Of a stretch of DNA of 25,316 bases, positions 18,830-25,316 are shown piece after piece; within the stretch, counting starts at the first letter, position 1; every line of letters begins with the position of its first letter. The position numbers and the translations under genes are program-made. This DNA is from Deinococcus hopiensis KR-140. GTDB lineage: Bacteria; Deinococcota; Deinococci; Deinococcales; Deinococcaceae. The notes beneath the pieces were generated by a model that did not search any database, was not told the DNA's origin, and saw only the letters and a list, made by a program, of their open reading frames with translations. The stretch covers positions 1 to 25,316 of the forward strand of contig CALPYF020000053.1 in the NCBI GenBank assembly GCA_943327755.2, read 5' to 3'.

Positions 18830-19917
18830 CGCTCGCCTGCCCCACCGCGCACGCCCTGCTGACCCGCACGGGCACGCACGTCCCGCAGGCGCTGGATTTC
18901 GTGGTCGTCGGCCTGAACCACCAGACCGCCCCCGTCGAGGTCCGCGAACGCGCCGCCGTGCGCGCCGGGCACGAGGGCACCCTCCTGTCGCACCTGTGCG
19001 GCTACGCGCAGGAGGTCATGCTGCTCGCCACCTGCAACCGCACCGAGGTGTACATGGCGGGCGTCAGCGGCGACCCCCGCGCCGCCTTCGAGGGCGCCTG
19101 GGGTCAGGACCTCGGCGAGCACCTGTACGTCCACACCGGCGAGGCCGCCGTCACGCACCTGTACCGCGTCGCCGCGGGCCTCGACAGCCTCGTCATCGGC
19201 GAGACGCAGATCCAGGGGCAGGTCAAACGCGCCTGGATGGACGCCCGCGAACGCGGCCTGACCGGCACCACCCTGAACAAGGTCGCGCAGGGCGCCCTGG
19301 CCGCCGGGAAACGCGTGCGCTTCGAGACCGGCATGAGCGACAAGATCGTCAGCGTGTCCAGCGCCGCCGTGGAACTCGCGCACTCGGCGCTGGGCAGCCT
19401 CGCAGGCCGCACCGCGCTGATCATCGGCGCGGGCGAGACCGCCGAACTGACCCTCACGCACCTGCGCGCCGCTGGCGTCGAGGACGTCATCGTCGTGAAT
19501 CGCACCGTGGAACGCGCCCGGCAGCTCGCCGAGAAACTGGGGGGGCGCCCCTGCGCCGCTGACTACCTTGAGGAAGTCCTGCCCGAGGCCGACGTCCTGA
19601 TCGCCTCCAGCGGCGCGCCCCACTACGTCCTGGGCGCCGAGGGGGTCAACGCCGCGCTGCGCCAGCGTCCGGGCCGCCCGATGTTCCTCATCGACATCAG
19701 CGTGCCGCGCATTCTGAACCCCGACATCGCCGGAGTGCCCGGCGCGCACCTGCACAACCTCGACGACCTGACCGGCATCGTGGCCCGCAACATGCAGAGC
19801 CGCCGCGCCGCGCTGCCGCACGCGAACGCCATCGTGCGCGACGCCGCCGCCGACCTGAGCCGCTGGCACCTGACCCGGCAGGCCCGGCAGCGCGAACTGG
19901 CCCTCGCCAGCGACTGA
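18826..19917 (+). CDS. hemA: Glutamyl-tRNA reductase
   Basis: 363 residues. It reduces glutamyl-tRNA(Glu) to glutamate-1-semialdehyde, the first committed step of tetrapyrrole synthesis. Motifs: VVVGLNHQTAPVEVRER (26-42), the catalytic region LLATCNRTEVY with Cys70, GLDSLVIGETQIQGQVKRAW, the NADPH-binding GRTALIIGAGETAELTLTHL, VVNRTVERA and FLIDISVPRILNPD. The protein is shorter at the C-terminus than in enterobacteria, lacking part of the dimerisation helix, and has about 20 extra N-terminal residues. GTG 18826 overlaps the preceding stop by 4 nt, arguing for translational coupling; a downstream start near residue 25 is possible. A hairpin terminator follows. Confidence 0.95.
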   Translation: MTLACPTAHALLTRTGTHVPQALDFVVVGLNHQTAPVEVRERAAVRAGHEGTLLSHLCGYAQEVMLLATCNRTEVYMAGVSGDPRAAFEGAWGQDLGEHLYVHTGEAAVTHLYRVAAGLDSLVIGETQIQGQVKRAWMDARERGLTGTTLNKVAQGALAAGKRVRFETGMSDKIVSVSSAAVELAHSALGSLAGRTALIIGAGETAELTLTHLRAAGVEDVIVVNRTVERARQLAEKLGGRPCAADYLEEVLPEADVLIASSGAPHYVLGAEGVNAALRQRPGRPMFLIDISVPRILNPDIAGVPGAHLHNLDDLTGIVARNMQSRRAALPHANAIVRDAAADLSRWHLTRQARQRELALASD

Positions 19918-19926
19918 CCCCGACCG

Positions 19927-19961
19927 GCCCCCGGCCCGCTCCTGAACGGCGGGCCGGGGGC
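19927..19961 (+). terminator. Terminator of the hemA operon
   Basis: A perfect 13-bp stem (19927-19939 with 19949-19961, arm GCCCCCGGCCCGC) with a 9-nt loop, 9 nt past the hemA stop. Tail TGTCGTCC. Confidence 0.75.
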
Positions 19962-20015
19962 TGTCGTCCAAGAGCGGGTAGCCCGGGCACAGAGGAAACG
20001 TAGGCACAGGCCAGG

Positions 20016-20038
20016 AAAAACCGCCCCGATGGGGGCGG
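20016..20038 (-). terminator. Intrinsic terminator of the Ala/Pro/Thr-rich protein gene
   Basis: On the minus strand CCGCCCC, loop CATC, GGGGCGG, then TTTTT: the only textbook stem-plus-U-tract terminator in the window, 25 nt past the stop at 20064. Confidence 0.88.
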
Positions 20039-20063
20039 CCTCGCACCTGGAGGAGTGCTGCGC

Positions 20064-20948
20064 TCAGGGCTGGCTGGGCGGGGTGACCGGCGCCGGGGTT
20101 ACGGGCTCGGTCGGGGCAGGCTCACCGGGGGCCGGTTCGCTGGGCGCGGGTTCGGCCGGTGCGGGCTCGGTCGGCGCCGCGTCCGTCGGGGCGGGTGCAG
20201 GGGCGGCGTCGGCGGGGGCCGTCTCTGCCGGAGCTGTGTCGGTGGCCGGGGCCGCGTCGGGTGCGGGCGTCTCGGCGGCGGGGGCGGCCGGGGTGCTCTC
20301 GCTCTCGGGCAGGCGGGCCAACGCCACGACCGTCAGGCCCATGCTGCTCTTCTGCGTCAGCTGGAACTGCTGGTCATCCTTCGTCAGGGTCAGCGTGGTC
20401 ACGCCCGCCGCGTCGGCGGTGGGGGCCGCACCCTCGGCGGCCTGATAGCCCTCGGCGACCAGGGCCTGCGCGGTGCGGGCCAGGGCGTCCTCGGCGTCGC
20501 CCTTGTAGATCAGGGCCTCGCCCAGCACGGTCGGGACGGTCTTCAGGACTTCCTCGCCGTCCAGTTTCGGGACGGTCACGCTGCCGGCGGCCGGCAGGCT
20601 GCTGGGCAGGGCGTCACCAGCCGGGGCGGCGTCGGCCGGCGCTGCTTCGGCCGGGGCTGTGGTGGCTGGCGCGGCGTCCGTCGGGGCCGCGTCAGCAGGC
20701 GCCGCGTCCGTGGGGGCCGTCTCGGCGGGGGTCGCGTCGGTGGGCGCCGTTTCAGCCGGCGTGGTCGGCGTGGGGGCCGCAGGCGCGGGTTCAGTGGTGA
20801 CGGGTTCGGTGGTGACGGGCGCCGGGGCGGGCGGCATGACCGGATCGGCGGTCTGGGCCAGCGCCGCGGGGGCAGCCAGCAGGCTCAGCGTGAGCAGACC
20901 CAGCAGGGGGCGGCGCAGGGCGGGACGGGGGGCATTCTCTTGACGCAT
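20064..20948 (-). CDS. Exported Ala/Pro/Thr-rich protein with a small central domain
   Basis: 294 residues. Signal peptide 1-31 (RRPLLGLLTLSLLAAPAALA, cleaved before QT). Residues 33-118 and 218-294 are low-complexity repeats of the type TPAETAPTDA and EPAPAEPAPS. Between them, residues about 119-215 form an ordinary globular domain: SVTVPKLDGEEVLKTVPTVL, GDAEDALARTAQALVAEGYQ, VTTLTLTKDDQQFQL, SMGLTVVALARL. The layout, a compact domain held between Pro-rich linkers, suggests an envelope or periplasmic protein spanning a thick wall. I do not recognise the domain. GAGG lies 8 nt before the ATG. Confidence 0.8.
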   Translation of the reverse strand: MRQENAPRPALRRPLLGLLTLSLLAAPAALAQTADPVMPPAPAPVTTEPVTTEPAPAAPTPTTPAETAPTDATPAETAPTDAAPADAAPTDAAPATTAPAEAAPADAAPAGDALPSSLPAAGSVTVPKLDGEEVLKTVPTVLGEALIYKGDAEDALARTAQALVAEGYQAAEGAAPTADAAGVTTLTLTKDDQQFQLTQKSSMGLTVVALARLPESESTPAAPAAETPAPDAAPATDTAPAETAPADAAPAPAPTDAAPTEPAPAEPAPSEPAPGEPAPTEPVTPAPVTPPSQP

Positions 20949-21292
20949 GGAGCACCTCTTTCAGGGTCGCGCGGCCTCTGCGGGCCGGGCGGGGAGAAGT
21001 GAACGACCGCTCTGGGCTGTTCCTGCTTCCCACCTTGCGGGGCGAAGCTGCGCGTTCCCTGGGGGCACGCTCAAGGCCGCGCCGGATGTCCGCTCAGGCG
21101 CGGCGCACGCGGCGTTCATGGGATTCAGAGGCACGTCACCGCCCCCTCACCCCGCGGGTCGGCCCGGTCCCCCACGGTGGGGGAGCCGTGACCCGCCGGT
21201 AGCAGACCCGCGCCCGGCCGGGCATGAGACCGCGCTCTCACGCGGCGCGGCGTGCAGGACGGCGTCTGGGGCCGGATGGTGAGGGCCGCCGG
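20949..21292. other. Long intergenic region with one strong hairpin
   Basis: No credible gene: frames here lack start signals or normal codon use. It should hold the promoter of the Ala/Pro/Thr-rich gene (minus), but I see no good -10/-35 pair. The main structure is the hairpin at 21155-21195. Confidence 0.4.
21155..21195 (-). terminator. Nested hairpin, probable terminator of the aminopeptidase gene
   Basis: Outer stem CGGGTC/GACCCG (21155-21160 with 21190-21195) and inner stem CGGTCCCCC with GGGGGA(G)CCG around a 5-nt ACGGT loop. It lies about 100 nt past the stop at 21293 in the direction of transcription. No U tract. Confidence 0.5.
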
Positions 21293-22357
21293 TCAGGAAC
21301 CGCGCAGGCAGGCGGCCCGCTCGGCCTGCGGGCGGCGGCTGCACGCGCGGGCCTCCTCGATGAAGGTGGGCAGGTGCCCGTCCACCCGCGCCAGGAGGGC
21401 CTGGAAGTCCGGGACCATGGTCGCGTAGGCCGCCACAGCACCCAGCGTCGCGTTGTTCACGCCCCGCGCGAAGAAGGCGTCGTAGCCCGCGTACCCGCCC
21501 CAGGACGCCTTCAGCGTCGCGTACCGGGTGTTCATGTCCGCCAGGATCGACGCCTTGTGCGCGCGCCGGTCGGCTTCCGTCAGGCCGGACGTGGCGTACA
21601 GCGCCTCCAGCCGCGCGCGGGTGTCCAGCAGCAGCGCCTCGAACCCCGACTGCCGCTCCTGCGCCAGCCGGTCCTGTTCGCGTAGCTCCGGCGTGCCGTG
21701 CGCGGCCAGCCAGCGGCGCATCCCCTCTTCCTCCACCGCCGTGGCGTACGACTCGTTAAAGACCGTGTCGCCCGGCACGTACAGGCTCGGGTGGGACAGC
21801 TCGTGGATGATCGTGCGGATCAGCGTCGCGTCCGGGTAGGTCAGCATGGTGGACAGCAGCGGGTCTTTCAGGTACCCCAGCGTGGAGTACGCGCTGACGC
21901 CGCCCACGTTCACGTCCCGGCCCGCCGCGCGCCGCGCCTGCGCGTCCGAGAGCGCCGCCGCCTCGCTGAAGTACCCCCGGTACCCCACGCAGCCCGCCAC
22001 CGGGAAACACGACGTGTCCAGCGTCACGCTGAACTCCGGCGCGGAAAACACGTTCCACACCACGAACGGTCGCCCCACGTCCACGTACTTCACAAAAGAC
22101 CCGTGGTCCGGCAGGCCCAGCCCACCCGCCGCCTCCGGCGCGACCGCGAAGGCCCGCACATCCGACGCCAGTTGCAGGCGCCGCCGCACGCCCGCCGGGG
22201 TGCCCGGATCGGCCAGGACGTCCGCCAGGGGCCGCGCGCGGCGCAGCAGATCCAGCTGCCCGCCCGCCGCCTGCGACAGGTACTGCACGTCCGCGCACCC
22301 GCTCAGCAGCGCCCCACCCGCCACGAGCGCCGCCGCCACCCACACCCTGCGTTTCAT
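21293..22357 (-). CDS. Lipoprotein predicted aminopeptidase (COG4324 type)
   Basis: 354 residues. Lipoprotein signal with lipobox LLSGC (Cys21), so it is anchored to a membrane facing outward. The zinc-protease motif HELSH (185-189) sits in TLIRTIIHELSHPSLYVPGD, followed by FNESYATAVEEEG, where Glu202 is the likely third ligand. ISAYSTLGY-like SAYSTLGYLKDPLL (155-168) upstream is typical of the family. The C-terminus has Gly/Tyr-rich helices and ends with two Cys. These predicted aminopeptidases are poorly studied. Leaderless start: TAGACT, 7 nt, ATG. Confidence 0.88.
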   Translation of the reverse strand: MKRRVWVAAALVAGGALLSGCADVQYLSQAAGGQLDLLRRARPLADVLADPGTPAGVRRRLQLASDVRAFAVAPEAAGGLGLPDHGSFVKYVDVGRPFVVWNVFSAPEFSVTLDTSCFPVAGCVGYRGYFSEAAALSDAQARRAAGRDVNVGGVSAYSTLGYLKDPLLSTMLTYPDATLIRTIIHELSHPSLYVPGDTVFNESYATAVEEEGMRRWLAAHGTPELREQDRLAQERQSGFEALLLDTRARLEALYATSGLTEADRRAHKASILADMNTRYATLKASWGGYAGYDAFFARGVNNATLGAVAAYATMVPDFQALLARVDGHLPTFIEEARACSRRPQAERAACLRGS

Positions 22358-22364
22358 GACGCGC

Positions 22365-22370
22365 AGTCTA
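22365..22370 (-). promoter_or_regulatory. -10 box TAGACT of the aminopeptidase gene
   Basis: TAGACT, 7 nt, ATG on the minus strand. It lies between this start and the stop of the aldo/keto reductase gene (22397) upstream on the same strand. Confidence 0.55.
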
Positions 22371-22396
22371 GCCGGGGCGGCGGAACCCGGGGAGGG

Positions 22397-23320
22397 TCAG
22401 GGCAGCGTGTTCCCGGCCGCGATCAGCAGGCCGTACCATTCCTCGCGCGTCAGGGTGACGTCCGCCGCGCGCAGGCAGTCCGCCAGACGCTCCGGGGTGG
22501 TCGTGCCGGTCACCGGCTGCATCCGCGCCGGGTGACGCAGCAGCCACGCCATGGCGACCGTCGTGCTGCTCACGCCGTACTTTGCGGCCAGTTCGTCCAG
22601 TTTCGCGTTCAGCGCGGGGAACTTCGCGTGCCCGATGAACACCCCCTCGAAGAACCCGAATTGGAAAGGCGACCACGGCTGAACCGTGATGTCATGCAGG
22701 CGGCAGTAGTCCAGCACGCCCCCGTCGCGGTTCACGGCCTCGGCGTTTTCCATGTTCACGTTCAGGCCGCTCGTGATCATCGTGGCGTTCGTGATGCTCA
22801 GCTGCAGCTGGTTCGCCACCAGCGGCTGACGTACGTACTTCTTCAGCAGCTCGATCTGGCGGGGGTGCTGGTTCGACACGCCGAAGTGCCGCACCTTGCC
22901 CTCCTGCTCCAGCTGATCGAACGCGGCGGCGACCTCCTCGGGTTCCACGAGCGCGTCCGGCCGGTGCAGCAGCAGCACGTCCAGGTACTCGGTCCGCAGC
23001 CGCTTCAGGATGCCGTCCACCGACGCCAAGATGTGCTCGCGCGAGAAATCGAAGGTCTGGAGGTCGGGGCGGATGCCGCACTTGGACTGGAGGATCAGGC
23101 CCTCGCGGACGCTGGAGGTCATGCCGACCGCGTCCGCGAAGACCTCCTCGCTGCGGCCCGCGCCGTAGATGTCGGCGTGATCGAAGAAGTTCGCGCCGTG
23201 CTCCAGCGCCGTCCCGATCAGCCGCGACGCGGCTCCCCGTTCCATTCCGTCGATGCGCATGCAGCCCACCGCGACCACCGGCACCATCAGCTCACTTCCG
23301 CCCAGCTTCTGAGTTCGCAT
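22397..23320 (-). CDS. Aldo/keto reductase (YdhF-like)
   Basis: 307 residues, one (beta/alpha)8 barrel. Catalytic tetrad: Asp47 and Tyr52 (NFFDHADIYG), Lys80 (LQSK), His119 (LLLHRPD). Further family marks: RFGVSN-like VRHFGVSNQHPRQIELL and the C-terminal NADPH-binding stretch PVTGTTTPERLADCLRA. The VQPWSPFQFGFFEGVF segment is typical of the YdhF group of oxidoreductases. It reduces aldehydes or ketones with NADPH; the substrate is unknown. Leaderless start: TAGCAT, 6 nt, ATG. A palindrome just upstream of the -10 suggests repression. Confidence 0.92.
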   Translation of the reverse strand: MRTQKLGGSELMVPVVAVGCMRIDGMERGAASRLIGTALEHGANFFDHADIYGAGRSEEVFADAVGMTSSVREGLILQSKCGIRPDLQTFDFSREHILASVDGILKRLRTEYLDVLLLHRPDALVEPEEVAAAFDQLEQEGKVRHFGVSNQHPRQIELLKKYVRQPLVANQLQLSITNATMITSGLNVNMENAEAVNRDGGVLDYCRLHDITVQPWSPFQFGFFEGVFIGHAKFPALNAKLDELAAKYGVSSTTVAMAWLLRHPARMQPVTGTTTPERLADCLRAADVTLTREEWYGLLIAAGNTLP

Positions 23321-23326
23321 GCCCCC

Positions 23327-23332
23327 ATGCTA
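23327..23332 (-). promoter_or_regulatory. -10 box TAGCAT of the aldo/keto reductase gene
   Basis: TAGCAT, 6 nt, ATG on the minus strand; leaderless arrangement. Confidence 0.5.
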
Positions 23333-23348
23333 TCTGAAAGGATTCAGA
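23333..23348. promoter_or_regulatory. Candidate operator TCTGAAAGGATTCAGA
   Basis: Interrupted palindrome with 6-bp arms TCTGAA and TTCAGA around AGGA, placed directly upstream of the reductase -10, where a repressor would occlude the spacer. The divergent gene at 23451 lies about 100 nt away and could be co-regulated. Confidence 0.35.
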
Positions 23349-23438
23349 GGGCGGGAGGAGGCCCCACCTGAAGATCACCTCAGGGCACCCCCAGCCTCCC
23401 GTGAAGCCCGCGTCACCCCCCGCGCCCGGCGCCCCCCG

Positions 23439-23444
23439 TACGCT
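23439..23444 (+). promoter_or_regulatory. -10 box TACGCT of the pyridoxamine-oxidase-like gene
   Basis: TACGCT, 6 nt, ATG 23451; leaderless arrangement. It decides the start against upstream in-frame codons. Confidence 0.5.
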
Positions 23445-23450
23445 CGGGGT

Positions 23451-23867
23451 ATGCCCGGCACTCTGAACGACCTCGCGCGGCTCATGCGCGGCCTCGACCT
23501 CTGCCTCCTGACGACCACCACCGCGTACGGCCACCTCGGCTCGCGCCCCATGAGCAACAACGGCGAGGTCGATTACGACGGCACCAGCCACTTCTTCACC
23601 TGGGCGGACAGCCGCGCCGCGCAGGACATCGCGAAGAACAAGAACGTCCAGCTGGGCTTCCAGTCCGGCAAGCCCTTCCTGTTCATCGCCGTGCAGGGCG
23701 ACGCGACCCTCACCACCCACCGCCCCACCATGGCCCCCCACTGGCAGGACCAGCTGACCCAGTGGTTCAAAGACGGCCTGGACACCCCCGGCCTGACCAT
23801 GATCACCGTCAAGGCCCGCCGCGTGAACTGGTGGGGCGAGGAAGAAGGCGAACTGGAACTGAGTTGA
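23451..23867 (+). CDS. Pyridoxamine 5'-phosphate oxidase-like protein (general stress protein 26 type)
   Basis: 138 residues, a single split-barrel flavin-binding fold: LARLMRGLDLCLLTTTTAYGHLGSRPM-type start (SRPM at about 31-34 is the usual flavin-phosphate contact), then FFTWADSRAAQDIAKNKNVQLGF and FIAVQGDATLTT, and a C-terminal VKARRVNWWGEE segment. The group binds FMN or F420 and is often stress induced; catalytic activity is not established. It ends in TGATCA shared with the stop of the convergent ATP-grasp gene. Confidence 0.88.
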   Translation: MPGTLNDLARLMRGLDLCLLTTTTAYGHLGSRPMSNNGEVDYDGTSHFFTWADSRAAQDIAKNKNVQLGFQSGKPFLFIAVQGDATLTTHRPTMAPHWQDQLTQWFKDGLDTPGLTMITVKARRVNWWGEEEGELELS

Positions 23868-24668
23868 TCAGCCCGCCCCGTCCGCCCACCCCTCCGCATC
23901 CGCCCACACCGCCATGAATTGCGCGGGAGTCCAGCCCACCAGATCCGACACCTGCCCGTCCCCGACCTCCACCACCCGCTGCACGCCATCGGCACGCCGG
24001 GCGATGTCCACCGAGAAGAACGGCGAGGCGATCCGCCCGGTTACCTCCCGCACCAGATCCGGCACGTCGGAACCGTCCGCGCTGTACGCCCGCCCCGCGC
24101 GCACGAAGAACCGCACCTCCGACGCCGGGTCCAATTCCTCGACACGACGCACGCACACCCCGCCCTCGACCTGCCCCCGGAAGTGCGCCATGCGCGCCAG
24201 CAGCTCCCCGATCTGATCAGGCCGCGTGATGCGGCTGCCCGCGCCGGTCTTCAGGGACTTCACGAAGTCCTTCACGAAAAACCCGTCCCAGCCCAGTCGC
24301 TCCAGTTGCGGTGCAAGATCGTGCAGGTACGTGAAACATACCGTCTCCGGCGTCACGTCCACCAGCAGCGGCGCCCAGCGCGGCAGGTGATGCGCCGCCA
24401 GATACGCTTCCGGCGACGTCAGCACCCGCGCGCCCGCCGCCTCCACCGCGCCCACGAACGCCCGGTACCCCGCCCCGTCCAGCATCCAGCCCCGGTACAG
24501 CACCGTCTCGCCGGGCATCAGGGCCGGGCGGAACACCCGGTCCCCCTCGAACGCCAAGGTGGACACGCCCCACCCATGCGCCGCGAACGCCGCCGCCTGA
24601 TCCACGAACGCCCCGTCCGGCTGCCGCACCTGAAAGTAATCCGCCGGGAACACCACCCGCATCGTCAT
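23868..24668 (-). CDS. ATP-grasp protein, R2K clade (DUF4343-like)
   Basis: 266 residues. The N-terminal part (VVFPADYFQVRQPDGAFVDQ, LYRGWML) matches the R2K ATP-grasp group. Nucleotide and metal residues: Lys133 and Lys137 (GFFVKDFVKSLK), RRVEEL (174-179), Glu184 and Arg186 (SEVRFFV), and RVVEVGDGQVSDL (231-243) with Glu234, Asp237 and Asp242. ATP-grasp enzymes join a carboxylate to an amine or thiol through an acyl phosphate; R2K members are predicted peptide-modifying ligases with no settled substrate. The gene stands alone, with no carrier or peptide gene next to it. Leaderless start: TACACT, 7 nt, ATG. Confidence 0.85.
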   Translation of the reverse strand: MTMRVVFPADYFQVRQPDGAFVDQAAAFAAHGWGVSTLAFEGDRVFRPALMPGETVLYRGWMLDGAGYRAFVGAVEAAGARVLTSPEAYLAAHHLPRWAPLLVDVTPETVCFTYLHDLAPQLERLGWDGFFVKDFVKSLKTGAGSRITRPDQIGELLARMAHFRGQVEGGVCVRRVEELDPASEVRFFVRAGRAYSADGSDVPDLVREVTGRIASPFFSVDIARRADGVQRVVEVGDGQVSDLVGWTPAQFMAVWADAEGWADGAG

Positions 24669-24675
24669 ACCCGGC

Positions 24676-24681
24676 AGTGTA
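24676..24681 (-). promoter_or_regulatory. -10 box TACACT of the ATP-grasp gene
   Basis: TACACT, 7 nt, ATG on the minus strand; leaderless arrangement. Confidence 0.55.
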
Positions 24682-24777
24682 GGGCGCCGTCAGCTGCGCC
24701 CTGAACGCCCCACTTCCCCCTGTTGGGGGTGCGTGAGTTAGCCGTGAAAATTGCGTGAATACCGCTTTTCGTTGAAC

Positions 24778-24917
24778 TATTCTGAAGAGGTCAGCACCAG
24801 CTTGACATCGCACCCCTGACCCCCGCGTCAGCTTGGGACGCCATGACCTTTGCCCTGTAATCCGGTCACCTCGGGCAAAGCGAGCGAGTGGTGAGACCGC
24901 CCCAGAGGAGGACACGC
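24778..24917 (+). promoter_or_regulatory. Structured leader of the broken lipoprotein gene, with candidate -10 and uORF
   Basis: A -10-like TATTCT (24778-24783) lies in an AT-richer patch. Downstream, CTTTGCCC (24848-24855) pairs with GGGCAAAG (24873-24880); within that loop GGTCACC (24864-24870) pairs with GGTGA(GA)CC (24890-24898). The crossed order makes an H-type pseudoknot, or two competing hairpins. A five-codon ORF (ATG ACC TTT GCC CTG TAA, 24843-24860) covers the first arm. A strong Shine-Dalgarno AGAGGAGG follows at 24904-24911. Confidence 0.45.
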
Positions 24918-25167
24918 ATGAACGTCCGACACTCCCTGGTCAACCTGATCGCCCTTCTGAGCCTCGCCGCGTGCAGCCAGGCACCCACCCCGGCGCAACA
25001 CCCGCCGCCACCACAACTCCCACCCTGAAAGCGCAGGATCTCGTTCAGACGAAGATGCCGGTCGGCACAGTAGGGAGCCCGACTTTCGTCGCAGGTGATT
25101 CAACCACCATCCGGTACTACATCCAGCCCACGAACGGGGACGGCGCAAAGGACTGTAATGTCAGCCC
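24918..25167 (+). pseudogene. Lipoprotein gene, frameshifted and interrupted by an IS element
   Basis: ATG 24918 has a strong Shine-Dalgarno. It encodes a lipoprotein signal MNVRHSLVNLIALLSLAACS (Cys19 in LAAC) and a Pro/Thr spacer, then stops at TGA 25026-25028 in poor Pro-only codons. From about 24995 the minus-one frame continues naturally: TPAATTTPTLKAQDL, then VGTVGSPTFVAGDSTTIRYY and IQPTNGDGAKDCNVS, until the IS junction at 25167. A one-base loss near CGCAACACCC explains this. The mature domain looks like an extracytoplasmic beta-rich protein that I do not recognise. Confidence 0.65.
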
Positions 25168-25316
25168 GCTCTGTACCGGACATCTTGCCTTCAAGTCGCG
25201 CCTGGCGCGTGAAATGGCGTGCTCAGCAGCCTGATCAGTGCGGGTAACTCGGGGAGATTCCACCGCAGGGCATGGCACAGCCGCTCCGCGCCGTACCGCA
25301 CGAGGCTCATGGCCGC
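25168..25316 (-). mobile_element. Right end of a second copy of the same IS element, inverted
   Basis: Reverse complement of 2-150 with one mismatch, at the last base of the window. The element's right end faces into the window and is set in the lipoprotein gene. The rest lies beyond the window edge. Confidence 0.8.
25191..25316 (-). CDS. IS4-like family transposase, C-terminal fragment (second copy)
   Basis: The last 41 codons with the stop at 25191-25193; same protein tail as at 2-127 except for the first visible residue. It enters from outside the window. Family by resemblance only. Confidence 0.65.
   Translation of the reverse strand, partial: AAMSLVRYGAERLCHALRWNLPELPALIRLLSTPFHAPGAT

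Noticed and set aside
24820..24900. Cyclic-di-GMP (GEMM) riboswitch in the lipoprotein leader
   Set aside because: Short pieces such as TGGGACGC and GGGCAAAG recall GEMM, but their order and the paired regions do not fit that class.

Overview
The window looks like chromosomal DNA from a Deinococcus species. The basis is high GC content, dense short-spaced genes, a DUF4384 exported protein, a fused CobA-HemD protein next to a short CysG-type dehydrogenase and HemA, and at least ten start codons preceded at 6-8 nt by a TANNNT box, the arrangement of leaderless transcripts that are common in Deinococcus. The assignment rests on family recognition, not on a database search.

Layout. Both ends carry the same 148-bp sequence in inverted orientation (3-150 and 25168-25315): the last 41 codons and right end of an IS4-like transposase gene. 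Each copy has landed in a gene, leaving a 3' remnant on the left (151-487) and a lipoprotein gene on the right that is also frameshifted (24918-25167). Identical ends of this kind also look like a short-read contig that stops at IS copies. From the left come a probable 23-residue leaderless ORF, a DUF4384 exported protein, a patch of strong hairpins, tRNA-Gln(UUG) with a textbook promoter, and an 888-residue MrfA/YprA-type DNA-repair helicase with an unusual PcrA/UvrD-like C-terminal domain.

The centre (4574-14308) is a signalling block read left to right: a soluble histidine kinase with a degenerate receiver, then a seven-gene run (MHYT membrane sensor, CheY, CheW, PilJ-like transducer, hybrid CheA with two HPt domains, DUF4388/PATAN protein, CheY-Roadblock fusion) ending at an 18-bp hairpin terminator. 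Several genes overlap by 1-4 nt. The layout resembles the Pil-Chp systems that steer type IV pili, but there is no CheR or CheB, a probable gas/light/copper-type MHYT sensor is at the head, and a Roadblock/LC7 module of the MglB type is at the tail. This is the best candidate for an undescribed system here.

The right third is mostly housekeeping: a 65-residue protein coupled to a DUF421 membrane protein with a cysteine-rich tail, a GNAT acetyltransferase, a small unknown protein, a siroheme/haem entry operon (cobA-hemD, precorrin-2 dehydrogenase, hemA), an Ala/Pro/Thr-rich exported protein, a lipoprotein aminopeptidase (COG4324 type), an aldo/keto reductase, a pyridoxamine-oxidase-like protein and an R2K-type ATP-grasp protein. 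The last intergenic stretch, before the broken lipoprotein gene, can fold as an H-type pseudoknot with a five-codon upstream ORF inside it.
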